Shown piece by piece: positions 47,946 through 59,990 of a DNA stretch of 60,000 nucleotides. The notes below the pieces were generated by a model. It had not been told where the DNA came from, did not search any database, and was given only the letters and a program-made list of their open reading frames with translations. Position numbers and translations under genes: made by a program. Source of the stretch: Liolophura sinensis (Eukaryota > Mollusca > Polyplacophora > Chitonida > Chitonidae); contig NC_088300.1 in assembly GCF_032854445.1 (NCBI RefSeq), forward strand, positions 18,235,570 through 18,295,569. Reading direction: 5' to 3'. Each line of letters begins with the position of its first letter. The stretch's first letter is position 1.

Positions 47946-48952
47946 ATTGATGAATAAATTGTTCTTACTTCACAAATGAGTGAACCCCTTTTAATAACAC
48001 ATACATTTAAAATGTCGCTCTGGGTCAGCCAAATAAGAATTAACATTTAAATGGGAATTCATTGAAATGTATCAACCTCCAATTTAAATGAAGCTGTGAT
48101 GTAGGTCGCAATATAGATATGCAAAGAAAGCAAATGAAAACAAAATTTCAGTTTAGAGACATATCTCTTAATGATCCCTCTATTTTATGTATACTTTTCG
48201 TCAGTGTTTGGAAAGTTTTGAAAATGATGTTATCAATGTACTTGCCGGGTACACCCTTCCCATAGCTATTGTAGCCTTCCCATAGGATGTTTAATTGTCG
48301 GACCGATCGCCTTAGGATATTTTTGCGCCCCAAGAAGGAAGGGAAGACCAAACATTTCATTTATTCTTTAAAATCTTAGGCATGACATGCAAAAGTTCTC
48401 CAATCTCAAAGTTGTTCTATCCATTTCGAGTAGGAATTATTAAGTAAAGTTTTGTGAAATGATATGGATTTTATCAAAGGATATTAACACGTGATATTTA
48501 CGGTATAACGGGCACGTGATACAAGATGAATTTTCTCTTGTGATATACACTGCCACCCAACAAACAATCTTTGACCAGCTGGAAATAAAAGTTAAACAAA
48601 ACTAAACCCGGCTGGGAAATTGATATTGCACGAAACCACATCAATCAACATGAAGGCTGAAATAATACAAGTAGAAATTAAATTTATTTATTTGACAGTG
48701 TGATAATTGGCAAATGGTCACACGTAGACTAACCGGTGAAATTCGACCTCTTGTCACCTCACCTCAGAAGGCTTTTATTAGGTACCAAAATGTAGTGATG
48801 TTAATTACAATTATGTCAGAGGTCTAAAATTACTCAAAATGTACAGTGTTGTCACATTTAACATACAATAATAGTAAACAACGCCAAAACACCTGGGCCT
48901 CTAAATGGCAATATTTTCGGCTTCTTGTGCACTCAAAACACATCTTTTACAG

Positions 48953-49031
48953 CCGATACAGCGACGTCCCCCGACAACATGCGGCAAAGAATGAGTATAA
49001 TGACAGACTACTGCATACAGTGGATACTTAG
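48953..49031 (+). CDS. candidate terminal exon, unrecognised
   Basis: The acceptor CATCTTTTACAG is followed by an open frame RYSDVPRQHAAKNEYNDRLL, then HTVDT and TAG. It starts with one base of a split codon. No partner exon with the right phase was found nearby. Confidence 0.22.
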
Positions 49032-49099
49032 GGTACGCCTTGAATGGTAGTCCTCAGTACTATTGACAAAATCATATACATAATGATAGCTCCGGCTGT

Positions 49100-49245
49100 A
49101 CGTGTGAAGGCCTGGCGACAACCTGTGGATGGTCGTGGGTTTCCCCCGGGCTCTGCCTGGTTTCCTTCCACCATGCTGGCCACCGTCGTATAAATGAAAT
49201 ATTCTTGAGTACGGCGTAAAACACCAATCAAATCAATAAATACGA
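49100..49245 (+). mobile_element. SINE family A, 5'-truncated
   Basis: gcgacaacctgtggatggtc, gctctgcctggtttccttcc, gccaccgtcgtataaatgaa and ttgagtacggcgtaaaacac with a caaatcaataaata tail. Confidence 0.88.
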
Positions 49246-49654
49246 GACAATAGCGCACGCTGATAACAAGGGACACAACTTTTGTAGACATGTTTGCTAC
49301 ATGCAAAAATGCTCTATGCATTGACACACTCATGCTGTGCAACTGTATTCATTCACTATCGGTTAAAACGCAAGTCATCATGGTATTTACTGAACACATG
49401 TCTCAGTCAGTGTGTTACCCATGCATACTTTACCCACATACCTTTACAGCAAATATCGTTTTATTCAAGAAAAAAACAGTCATCCTTTTTACTAGATACA
49501 CCCCACACGTCAGTGTTTTTCAGACTGCTGTATCGCGTTTACAAAACACTGGTTTGACACACCAGTTACATGTGCATGGGTGCACAGATTCATGTCTTGG
49601 ATAAAACACATATAACTGATGCACTGGATAAGTCTTAACTTATTAATATATAGG

Positions 49655-49768
49655 AGAGATCCTCTTTGGACGAGATGGTTAGCAGTGCGTGGCGCAACTG
49701 GAACCTCTCACCGATGCGGTCGCTTTGCATTAGTTCAACTCCAGCTCATGCTGGCTTCCTCTCCGACA
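49655..49768 (+). mobile_element. SINE family A, tRNA-like head only
   Basis: Head region with gagatggttagcagtgcgtg, ttagttcaactcc (B-box region) and agctcatgctggcttcctct. It stops at ctccgac, exactly where the 24-bp array starts. Confidence 0.7.
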
Positions 49769-51130
49769 CTGATGTATCGGATAATGAATGGGCTGATGCC
49801 TTGGATAAGACACTAGTTGATGTACTGGGTAAAGCACTGGTTGATGTAGAGGACAAATGACTGGTTGATGCCTTGGACACATTTCTGATGCATCGGATAA
49901 CGAATGGGCTGATGCCTTGGATAAGACACTAGTTGATGTACTGGGTAAAGCACTGGTTGACGTAGAGGACAAATGACTGGTTGATGCCTTGCATGAAGCA
50001 CTGCTTAATGCTTTGAACAAGGCACTAATGTGTGCACTGGAAGAAGTATTAGTTGATATACTGGATACAGCACGGATGTATTGGCTAAAGCCCTGATTGA
50101 TGTATTACATAAAGCACGGGTTTATAAGACTGATTGATGCTCTGAATAAAGCACTTAATAAAGGGTTGGAAAAGGCACTAATTTATGCGGTGAATAAAGC
50201 ACTAGTTGAATAAAACACTGATTGATGCATTGGATATCAAGGGTTGGATATGCACTACTTCATGTATTGAATAAAGCACTGATTGATGTATTGGATACAG
50301 CACTGGTGGATGTATTTCGTAAAGCACTGGATTTTGTGTTGCATAGGGCACTGATTGATGTATTACATAAAGCACGAGTGTGTGTACAACATAATTCACT
50401 GATTGATGTATTGGAGAGATCACTGACTGATGCACTGATTAAAGCACTGGTTGATGCATTGGATAAGCAATTCTTAATGGGTTTTATAGGGAACTAACTT
50501 ACGTATTGAATAAAGCACTAATTGATGTTTTCTGATTTATGCATTGGACAAATTACTGACTGAAACATTGAATAAATCACTTAATGAAGCATTGAATAAA
50601 TCACTCAGTGAAGTGTTGAATAAATCACTGTCTGAAGCATTAAATCACAGACTAACGTGTTATATAAATCCCTGACTGACGTTCAAAATAAACCACTGAC
50701 TAAAGCACTGAAAAAATCGCTGACTATCGTATTGAAGAAATCTCCAACTGACGTAATGGATAAATCGCTGACTGAAGCATTGTATAAATCGGTGACTAAA
50801 GCGTTGTATAATTCACTGAATTAAGCAATAAATAAATCAACGCATGAAGCACAGAATAAATCACTGATTGACGATTTGGATAAGGCAAAAGGTGTATTCG
50901 ATGAAGCACTGATCGAATAAGGTATAAATAAAGTATTTACTCATGCACTGAAAAAAGCCTTTGTAACTGTTTTGAATAAAGCACTAGTTGATATATTAGA
51001 CAAAAGGAATGGCTAATTCGCTGAATAAAACACTAGATATGTCCTTAAATGAGGGATTAGATATGTCGCTGATTTATATATTTGGCAAAGCATTGTTTTG
51101 TGCGTTATATAAAGTAAACATGTATTAGAT
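49769..51130. repeat. 24-bp (eight-codon) tandem array, about 1.35 kb
   Basis: About 55 imperfect units of the type ttgatgtattggataaagca ctga. In the first part a higher-order unit of 116 bp is present (49771 and 49887). Because 24 is a multiple of three, stretches are open on both strands with an eight-residue period (ALIDVLD type on plus, HQPVxYP type on minus). Stops interrupt both, so it is treated as a minisatellite. The left end abuts a truncated SINE head. Confidence 0.88.
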
Positions 51131-51139
51131 AACACATTG

Positions 51140-53610
51140 ACTGGTGAACAAATACTGCTGCATAGACCAGCTCCTAACTTTTGCTATTAGGTAAAGGCAC
51201 TGATCGATACATTACACAAAACTCTTTTGTGTGATGGGCAAAGAATTGCACAAAGTTTTGCAAATGTAAGGTAATTAGTAAGGGATTTGACCCATAAACA
51301 CTTAACATATCTCAAATTTTGCTGTTGTGAGCTGATCAATGAACATTTCAAGTGTCCTAGATTTGCAAATTCGCGGCACCAAGAGAAAGCATTGACCTAT
51401 ATAAACAAATTTAACATATATCAAATTCGGCATTTGGAGTCATCGGTTAAACCATTGATCTATGTACATGTGAAAATTAGAAATAACACGGTAGCTATCG
51501 ATAAAATTTTGTCTATAAGAATTTGGAATATCATCGGCTGAAATCTGCAAGGGGCTACCCCTTCAGATACCTTGTCGGATTCCTTCCATATATTGACACA
51601 GTAAATAAGGAAGAGTAAATAACAGCGGGCGTTCCCGTTGTGCACCACAAACACGTTTTACAGGTCAGTGTTTATCTATATCACAGACTCATAGTCGCAT
51701 TGCAATGGATGTGCATGATTATCTTTGATTATTGACTTAGGGCCTACTCAAATACTTCACTTATAGAACAGCAATTATAGCATTATATGATGGGAATGAC
51801 CTGCATGGGCAGGGTCGAGGGGAAACCCAGATTATATCTTTTATGGCACAGACAAATATCCAGAACTGAATATAATTTATTATAATTATCCTATGATGTG
51901 ATAGGAGCATTAATGACGTACAAATATAATATTTAGTGGTAAAAAAAAACACTTCTTTACAATTATAAAGCTTGAAACATTAAGCGTTATAGACCTAAGC
52001 GTAAATAATGCCAAATTATCATGTAGAGAACTGAACAGGGGATTTCATGCTTTTAACCAATGTGCCGGGAAAAAAACAGGAAATGAAAATTCCAGTTTAC
52101 TCTTACATTCGATCAAACATGCCGTAAATGACGGCTTTCCCAGGGATATAGGGAAGAAATAGAAATGAACCTTTTTTAAACCTTCCTTCTTGAATTTAGT
52201 ACACTTGCCTGGAGCCGGATATATAGAAATAAATAGACATTGTTGAACAGGGAAGTCTACAGAAAAACTGTCGCAAAACAAGGACTTTTGTATGGGACAG
52301 TGAATGATAAATATCTGGAAAGGTGTATAAATAGAAAAGATATATATCTGTAGAAAGATTCATTCAAAAGCCTAAAATAACACTAAATACACGATCCACG
52401 TCCATGGACATTGCGTACATGTGTAATCTTTTCTTTGTGAATTTCAGCATGAAGTGTTTTTGAAACCTTTCAGTTGCCTTCTTTGAATAAGCATATGTCT
52501 CATGACACGAATTATTTTTGCCATCTTGGAAAAGAACTATCACGTGTCAATTTTAAAGGTGTTTTCTCGCAGGTTTCTATCAGTTTCAAGAACATTTCCC
52601 GCTTGAACAGGGGTTTCCCTGCAAATGTTACTAGTCGTTTCACTGGAATTTACCTTGTTATTAAGGCGTGTAAACCTTGCCATTTGGGATTCCCTTGTAC
52701 GTATACCTCTTTGGCATTTAGACTTTTGAATTTTTGGCCCTTAAGGCCCTTAAGCTTATAAGCCCAAGATTTCCCTTCTCAGGCCCATATATAGATTAAG
52801 CAGATAAAAGTGCATAGGCGGTTTACATTAAGCAAACCTTTACACAAAGAATACAATCCTTTGTAACTATCCTCGTTATCAAAATTAGGCTACATGCGCG
52901 TTGGGTTTTAGCGGAGATTTTCAAGCAGGAAACTTATAAAGTATAAACGTTAAGGAAATGTTCAAATGGGAAACTACGAAAATGTACTAATTATTTTAGA
53001 TTTTTTAAACTGAGAAAAGAAGCGGTTCAGACTTCTTCAGACTGTGAGGTACATGGGCTTTGTGAGACATATTTAGTATAATCATTTTCGTTTGCAAAAA
53101 TGACTTCACACCATTCATACCAAAATATGGCCCACATACGAAGCTCATTTTACGATCCAAATATATTTATTAACCGAGTTTTGTAAACCCAGTTTTCCAT
53201 GGTCCAGAAGATGATCTCACGGCTTTTGAGCTTGTGATTATTGATTATTGATAGTATACAAATGTTTTATTCGACGCATAGATTATCAATAAAACCATGC
53301 AATTCTTTAACAGTTTTTGTGATTTGCCAGAAAACCGACCCCTAAAGGCCTGTTTGCCATGTTAATATGTAGTATATAGGACATTGCTGAGTTTTTCTTA
53401 CAGGAATTATTTTTGCTAATGCTACATGTCTGGAATTATTTTCAGCATGATTTCTCCATTTAGTATTGAAAGGGATATTATACGATATGCCAGTAGCGTA
53501 CTGTGGATGAACTAAAGATAGACGCTTTCGGCCTTAAATGATAATGTTTTATGATAATGTGCATCAACGATAATAAGAGGAAAGTAATCTTAATGCTCTG
53601 CCTTTTTATC
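51140..53610. other. no gene recognised
   Basis: AT-rich sequence with one diverged SINE fragment (51738-51835). The open frame at 52474-52761 has no matching splice sites or recognisable composition. Confidence 0.35.
51738..51835 (-). mobile_element. SINE family A, diverged fragment
   Basis: ggcctactcaaatacttcac, ttatagaacagcaattatag and gcagggtcgaggggaaaccc in the usual order. Confidence 0.55.
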
Positions 53611-53619
53611 CCAAGTATT

Positions 53620-53975
53620 TAGGACCCGGCCCCGATAGTACACTTGGTAGAGCGTCCACTTCGGTACTCGGTAGATCCAAGATCAATCCTGTGTCGTGTC
53701 ACACCTAAGGCCTTGAAAAAGGAAGTTGTAACTTCAGCATGAAAGGGGATATTGCAACGACTAGTTGACCTGTATCAGCATAATGGCTCGGGCGGGTCGA
53801 CTGACTTGCCGTCGGTAAGGCGTCTCAATGAAGCTGCACTAGGTAAAGGAGCGGTGGAAATCCGTCCTGCAACAAGAAGGTACATTACATGCACTCTAAT
53901 GACTGGTTCGTCGTCGAAAAATTGTTGAGTACGACGTTAAACCCCAAACACTCACTCACTCACTCACCCCAAGAA
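53620..53975 (+). mobile_element. tRNA-derived SINE, family B, with CACT tail
   Basis: Best-preserved copy of the family: the head tagtacacttggtagagcgt leads to gatattgcaacgactagttg and a 3' end ttgagtacgacgttaaaccc followed by caaacactcactcactcact. A separate 40-bp tandem repeat starts directly after the tail. Confidence 0.85.
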
Positions 53976-53982
53976 ATTAGCT

Positions 53983-54135
53983 GCAGCACCCAAGTCTACC
54001 AATGTGATAGCAGTGACACTGTGCAGCACCCAAGTCTACCAATGTGATAGCAGTGACACTGTGCAGCACCCAAGTCTACCATTGTGATAGCAGTCACACT
54101 GTGCAGCACCCAAGTCTACCAATGTGATAGTGTGT
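53983..54135. repeat. 40-bp tandem repeat, nearly four units
   Basis: gcagcacccaagtctaccaa tgtgatagcagtgacactgt repeats at exact 40-bp spacing, starting 8-10 bp after the tail of a family B SINE. Confidence 0.92.
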
Positions 54136-54297
54136 TGGCCCATTCCCAGTCTGGAACAATGTGTCATAGAGATTTTGTCCACCTCCATACATCGTTCGCA
54201 GGGCCTTGTAGTACATGCATGTGACGAGCCATAACGGTAGAAAGCTCTCAAACGACCGTTTATGTACATGCAGTTTGCTGGAGATCTTCATATAGCA

Positions 54298-54450
54298 TGA
54301 GCTGGTCTATCAGCAATCTGGGGATTGTTGTTGGTTTGCGCCGGGCTCTATCCGGTTTCTTCCGACCATAATGCTGACCGCCGTTGTATAAGTGAAATAT
54401 TCTTGAGTACGGTGTAATATACCAATCAAATAAAGAAATAAATATTGTAT
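54298..54450 (+). mobile_element. SINE family A, 5'-truncated
   Basis: gcgccgggctctatccggtt, taatgctgaccgccgttgta, ttcttgagtacggtgtaata and a caaataaagaaataaat tail. Confidence 0.85.
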
Positions 54451-54600
54451 GAGCCTTATATAGGTGAAAATTAGTGCACCCCTTATCTGACAAAGGGTAG
54501 TGGTGTACTTCTGGCTCTGTATACTGTTTCCTTCTCTCATGAAGCTATAGCTGCTGCCGGATAAGTTGACATGCAGACATGGCACATCAGTCTAGAAGGA

Positions 54601-54652
54601 CTGTATTTATTTATTTCTCTGATAGCTGTTTAATGCCATAATCAAGAATGAT
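54601..54652 (-). mobile_element. SINE family A, 50-bp 3' end
   Basis: Only tgtatttatttatttctctg followed by tttaatgccataatcaagaa remains. Confidence 0.5.
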
Positions 54653-54682
54653 TGTATATTCTAAGCGTCAAAACAGATACTT

Positions 54683-54820
54683 ACCATAATGGACATTCCA
54701 AGTCAATAATAGCATAATAATAAATAAGATAATTTATGAAGACGTTCAACACAAACCACCAAAAGAACTCGGGATATAAAGTAAGAAATTAGGATGGACT
54801 CATGTAGAGAGAGCCGGTGT
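54683..54820. repeat. dispersed repeat, copy 1
   Basis: Matches 59868-59990: ccataatggacattccaagt caataat, then gttcaacacaaaccaccaaa agaact. Type unknown. Confidence 0.65.
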
Positions 54821-55299
54821 TCACAGTTGCTGAAAAAACACAATGCTTGTTCTAGTGAATGTGTAAAGTTGTGTACCATGTACACGTACAGTTTATAAGA
54901 TTCCGTTAATTAAAAATATGTACGTTAGTTGTGTTTTGATTGCGGCTTCTAATATATCCAAAGTGGCAAAGTTATAAATTAAGCCTGTTAATGAGAAGAG
55001 ATTTGTCACCAGTACCAATACCCCGTGGGTTATGCACTCTGCCAGTACTAACGTGTCACATTTTGCATCCATGGACCCTGTACACCCTACAGGTCATCAT
55101 TACGCTTTGCATTATCATACACCTCAGCATGCAGACTCGCATATAAATTTAGAAGCTTTCAAATCTAAAACATTCATCCAGATTTGAATAGTCTGCATTA
55201 AAGAAGCATCTAATCAAAACGGTGACATGCGCTAGTTCTGAATTATGTAATACACGTACAGAAAAATCATGTGGGCTACATAGATATAGATACACCTGA

Positions 55300-55770
55300 T
55301 TTCAGAGCACCTTTGCTATGTAGTGCAGACAATGTGCGCTGCAATTTTGTCGGAAGGGTTGAATTTTACTGCACGTTCAGTTTCCTTGTTATCTGGAGTG
55401 TGTCAGTGAGGTTTCTTAGACGGCTACAGCGATTTGCAGAGAATTAACCTAAAGTTCTCTCCATAGGTTAGGAGAGCACGGCAACTGCTCTGTGGATACA
55501 TCAAAATATGCATCATGAGGTCGATATTGTTCATTTTGGTCTCTGATTTCAAGCAAATGTGTCCGTCTTCAGAGCATCTTCATTATGTAGTGCAGAAAAT
55601 GTCTGGCTATTTATTTTGTCGGAAGGATTGAGTTTTATCTCAGATGTGGCAGTTCTCTTGCCATCAACGAAGTTTCGTAGTCGGCTGCAGTGATTTGCAG
55701 GAAATTAACTAAAATTGTCTCCATCAGTAAGAAGAGCACAGCAATTGTTCTGTGGATACATCAAATGATG
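55300..55770. repeat. two-copy direct duplication, about 210-bp units
   Basis: The segments 55300-55512 and 55567-55770 share, in order, tatgtagtgcaga.aatgt, ttttgtcggaagg.ttga, gatttgcag, gaattaac and ctgtggatacatcaaa. Divergence is visible, so the duplication is not recent. Confidence 0.75.
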
Positions 55771-55774
55771 TTGT

Positions 55775-57770
55775 CTCTCATTTCTTCATATCCCTGACCA
55801 ATATGGCATTACATTTTGCGACGCATGCGCATTTGATAGATGCACCCATGCATGAGCAAGACAAATGGGACATTGTGAACACAGCCCCCAACAAAAACCA
55901 ATGTTGTTATTCTTGGTCATAATACAGTTTGCTTGACCTATTCACTCCATTGCCATATAAGGTCCTGCTTGGTAACCAATACCTGAATTCTTGGTGTTGA
56001 GATCTGCACTATGAATATAATATAACACAACAGCATGGAGAGTAAAAGTTGTGCAGCGACGAAAATGCAGTAGTGGCAAATGGTCACGGGTAACCGATGA
56101 AATTCGGCCTCTATATACTCTGGAGGAACTACTTTAAAAACATCAGTCCTTTCTCAAACAGAGACGTATACACGTACCTTCCCGTCACACCAATATACGA
56201 CAACTTTCCACTGGATTTCAAAAATGCATAAATCCCTATACAAGCTGGCTTTATTGCGATGTCGAGAAGTTGATCCACTAAACCTGTATCTATACTCTCT
56301 TAACGAAGGCACCAGAAGAATTAGTCATTTTGCCATAAATACTGTTGTTTGTGCAATTGTACAAAATCCAATCGTCAACTATATGTGGATTCTTAAAAAC
56401 TCCAAACGTCTCACTGATGAACCATACGCCCGGATACAGGTATCGTATAAGGATATCTCTACCCGGTGTTTCTTCGCTCTCTGTACTACTATTCCTCATG
56501 CAGATTTAATAGATAAACTTCCATCACAAATTGTTTTGGTAAAACGGGTCACCGCTACATTAACAAAGGTGCAAAGCCTTGTTCAGTTCCTCTATATACA
56601 AGGTTGCCATTCTTGGTATTTGGTTCGTTGTTCATCAAGTTGCTTGAATTTCTCATAAATAACATCTATGTGAAAATTAAGGGAAACCATAATTTTTAAT
56701 TATGTTTATTCTAAGTTTCTTAAGTTTTACAATGAGTGCAATTCCCTTGTAAGTAATTATGGACAGGGTCGCCAGAATCTCGTGCGCTCTGTTTCATGTC
56801 TGGGCCTAATTCCGCTTAATTCGGACAGAATCGCCATGTTGGACACACGAACAGTTGCAAAGCGCAAATGAGATACATATATTATTATCGTCAAATTATA
56901 TACTGTCATGGTTTCAGTAGTAGCGTGGTTTTTAATATTGGACTGAACCATTCGCCTATAACATACCTTGCGTATTTCCAACATCACTGAAAACTGTTAA
57001 CTACATCTCTTTGCATGATTCCGTCTTTTTTTTCGAACTTTATTTACTTTCTTAGTTCTTTGGTAGTTTGTGTTAAAAGTCGTTTTGGGAACTGGCCTTT
57101 TGGTTATTGACCTGGAACGTCCATCTTGGTTGAGGGTTGGTATAGGAATGGCAGTTTATCTCAGTTATAAGGTTTAGCTCTCATTGCCCATGTAAATGTT
57201 TACAAAGTAGCAAAAGCACTTTGCAAAAGCGCACTGGCTTAAGTTTACCTATAGTTTGTTCCATTAATTATGATCTAGAGAGAAAACAGACGCGAACATA
57301 CAGCTGCTGGTCTTTTTTATTTCAAATACTTTTTTTACTTAATTTTTAAAAATGTTATTCTGAGAGTTTATAACTAAAATCAAAACAACTATAAAAGACA
57401 ATGATTTACACCAACTGGGTATAACATATGTATTCCAGTGAAGATACCTTCGGAAAATCCCACATCCATACGTGATGTATTGTTCACATTATACTTCCAC
57501 GAAATCTTGTCACGCAGAAAGCCCGCAAATGGAAAGGTTGGGGAAAGGAATCCGGATGTTGTGACTCTTCATAGATATGTTTATCTTGTAGTCCATAAAA
57601 ATACTTACAACACCCGGAACACAAACTTGCATGTATACCTTACAAGCTTGATTCGTGTGACAGAATTGTTAGACAGGTCATTTACCTGTACGTCTATAAG
57701 TATTATACATGTGCGCATACGCAAGTTCACGCTTCCGGAGTACATAAATAGTCGTTGTACGTAGCTCACT
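55775..57770. other. no gene recognised; two long chance frames
   Basis: Contains a 144-codon open frame at 56224-56658 and a 108-codon one at 57438-57764. Neither shows a known domain or coding-like composition. Confidence 0.3.
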
Positions 57771-57799
57771 ATGATGTATACTTTACAAGAAGCATTCGC

Positions 57800-58030
57800 C
57801 AATGACGTGGACGGCTCCCCCACTGTGAGGAGTGAGGAACTGCATTGTGTCCGAAATTTGCTGTTGTTTGGTGTTTCATCCACTGTGAGGAATGTGGAAG
57901 TGAGGTCAAAAATTGCATTCGCTAAAATACACTCTATGAGTATGTAAAAATATGGCCGAAAATTGCAGTCGTTGAAACACGCACAGTGAGGAGTATGTAA
58001 GTGTTGCCGAAAACTGCACTCTTTGAAACC
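57800..58030. repeat. degenerate short tandem repeat
   Basis: Recurring blocks gccgaaaattgcagtcgttg aaacac and gtgaggagtatgtaagtg, with units of about 55-60 bp. Confidence 0.6.
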
Positions 58031-58167
58031 TAGTCAAGACACTAAAGGAAAGACAACTCTGCCGTCCACAATAAGCGTCTCGGCCTTGTATCAATATATC
58101 GTTACATGACAATGAGCATGCTCTAAGAGACTGAGAGGTGTTTACTAAACTTATATGTGTCAAACAG

Positions 58168-58302
58168 GTCAAGGCGGTAAATTATCTCTACCAGGAGGAC
58201 TGCTTGGCGTCGGGAAGTCCTGGTATACATGAACCCGGTACCACCTGTACAGCTGAAATGCGGTCACTAACAAAGGAACTAGGTGAACGTTTTGGCTACG
58301 AG
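58168..58302 (+). CDS. candidate exon of an unrecognised plus-strand gene
   Basis: Exactly 45 codons, phase 0 on both sides: VKAVNYLYQEDCLASGSPGI, then HEPGTTCTAEMRSLTKELGE and RFGYE. The acceptor is GTGTCAAACAG and the donor is GAG|GTAAAC. It is GC-richer than its flanks. The composition is convincing for protein, but I recognise no family. Confidence 0.42.
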
Positions 58303-58737
58303 GTAAACATTGAGTATATAGGGATCCTTACATAAGGCTGATTCCGTAATGTGCTTTATCATGAAGTACTGAATGAACTTTGAGAAGGAAGTCCATAAAT
58401 ATTCCCCCCCAAACACACCCATCTTCCCTGAAAATGTTAGAGGGCAATAAAAAAATCGGCCGAAAAATACATAAGCATACGGTACAAATAAATAAACAAG
58501 AGTCATCAGTTACAGTATATAGAGGCTGTATACAAATGAAGTCATTAGTGATGAGATCAGCGTTAACATGCAGCCATAGTTTTGTTTATGTGCACGCACT
58601 ACGTATATAACGGACTATAACATTTTTAGTTTTAAAAATGAGTCCTGAGATTATTGATTTTTTTAGCCAATTTATGGACAGTTTTCGAGTTTGATATTCC
58701 GCTTACACACTGAAAGTGTGTTGCACGGGTTCATACT

Positions 58738-58934
58738 TTACTCACACCAATGCACTCGCTGTGAGTTCAGCCCATGCCGACTCTCTCTCCGGTCGTATAC
58801 ATGGGTAAATTTGCCAGCAATCAGCGGATGGCCTTGGGTTTGAGCCCGGTTTCCACCAGCCGTAATGTCGTTGCATAAGTGAAACATTCTTGACTGAGTA
58901 CGGCGTAAAACATCAATCAAATAAATAAATATTA
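58738..58934 (+). mobile_element. SINE family A, with part of the head
   Basis: ctcgctgtgagttcagccca (B-box region), ctctctctccggtcgtatac, gggtttgagcccggtttcca, tactc-like end gactgagtacggcgtaaaac and caaataaataaata. Confidence 0.82.
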
Positions 58935-59288
58935 ATAGACAGTGCAGGAATAAGTCTGTTCCACTAATACGATAACGGTCACTTTTACAGTTGGAGGAAA
59001 CCGAAGTTACCGGGGTAAATCACCAACCTGCATGGCCGATACGGTATCTCTTTAGTATAACTGAGTTTCATTGAGACATGTCAGCAGTGTCAGTGGGTGA
59101 ATATCACAGAGTTTGTATGGCCGTGCAAGTTCCTTGCTATTTCTATTACCTTTAACGTGCATCACATCACATGACTGCGATATGTACAGGCATGTACAAC
59201 CATGCACTTCTTTTTTCATCCCCACCTTTTTTTATAACCTGTCTGAGTTTTTTATGTTATCGGCTAAATCTCTGTGGTTATTCTCGAC

Positions 59289-59441
59289 ATGCCTGTGCTG
59301 AATCCAGACACAGAACGCCCGCCTATATGTCCTATCCTAGACTACACGAATGACGCCCTTGGTGTATATGCTAATGACTTTATGCACTGTGTTAGGGGAT
59401 TCCCCGAGCTAAGGGCGGCTGCGTTCCTATTTGCTCAGTGA
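59289..59441 (+). CDS. candidate short ORF or first exon, 50 residues, unrecognised
   Basis: The ATG (CGACATGCC) opens MPVLNPDTERPPICPILDYT, NDALGVYANDFMHCVRGFPE and LRAAAFLFAQ, then TGA. A GTGACT donor-like site overlaps the stop, so it may be a coding exon spliced onward rather than a complete peptide. It has higher GC and more protein-like composition than its surroundings. It could belong with the exon at 58168; no evidence links them. Confidence 0.3.
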   Translation: MPVLNPDTERPPICPILDYTNDALGVYANDFMHCVRGFPELRAAAFLFAQ

Positions 59442-59867
59442 CTTGACCCAGAAAACCACTGACTTGTCAATTACACCTTATACGTCTAGCGTTATCCGCA
59501 CGCCTGCTATATACATGCAGAGAGAATATAGGTGAAGTAAACATCCTATCAGAGCCGAGAACGAATGAACGAGAAAAAAAAACCTCTTCGTAAACAACTT
59601 TGCAGATAACATGCATGACGTTGCTGTTATAATGAAAAGTATTTTTGAGTTTTTATGAATTATGGAACATGCACCTTCAGTTCTTAAAGAGAAATGAACT
59701 GCAGCATGCACTGTATATCTGGATATGTGTGCCAAATTTTACACAGCATGCAGCTGTGGGCGAAGTTGATTGTACTAACATGATGACCCATGTTAAACTG
59801 TATGCATCGAAATAGACATTAGTACAGTGTATCTAGGCAAAACAGACATTCGTATACCAGCCGTCAA

Positions 59868-59990
59868 CCAAAATGAACATTCCAGGTCAATAATCACAAG
59901 GACAATTCCCAAAACAACGTTCAACACAAACCACCAAAGAACTAACAAAGTATATGAAGTACGACATTACGAGATACACACAGAGAAGCG
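59868..59990. repeat. dispersed repeat, copy 2
   Basis: accaaaatgaacattccagg tcaataat, then gttcaacacaaaccaccaaa gaac, as at 54683. It may run past the right edge of the window. Confidence 0.6.

Noticed and set aside
56224-56658. 144-codon open frame, one of the longest in the window
   Set aside because: No recognisable domain or family similarity, an overlapping open frame on the other strand, and no promoter or splice context; length is within chance for this much AT-rich DNA.
57438-57764. 108-codon open frame preceded by ATTCCAG, with a phase that could follow the candidate exon at 44262
   Set aside because: No good donor, 13 kb from the supposed partner and no family similarity; the phase match alone is weak.
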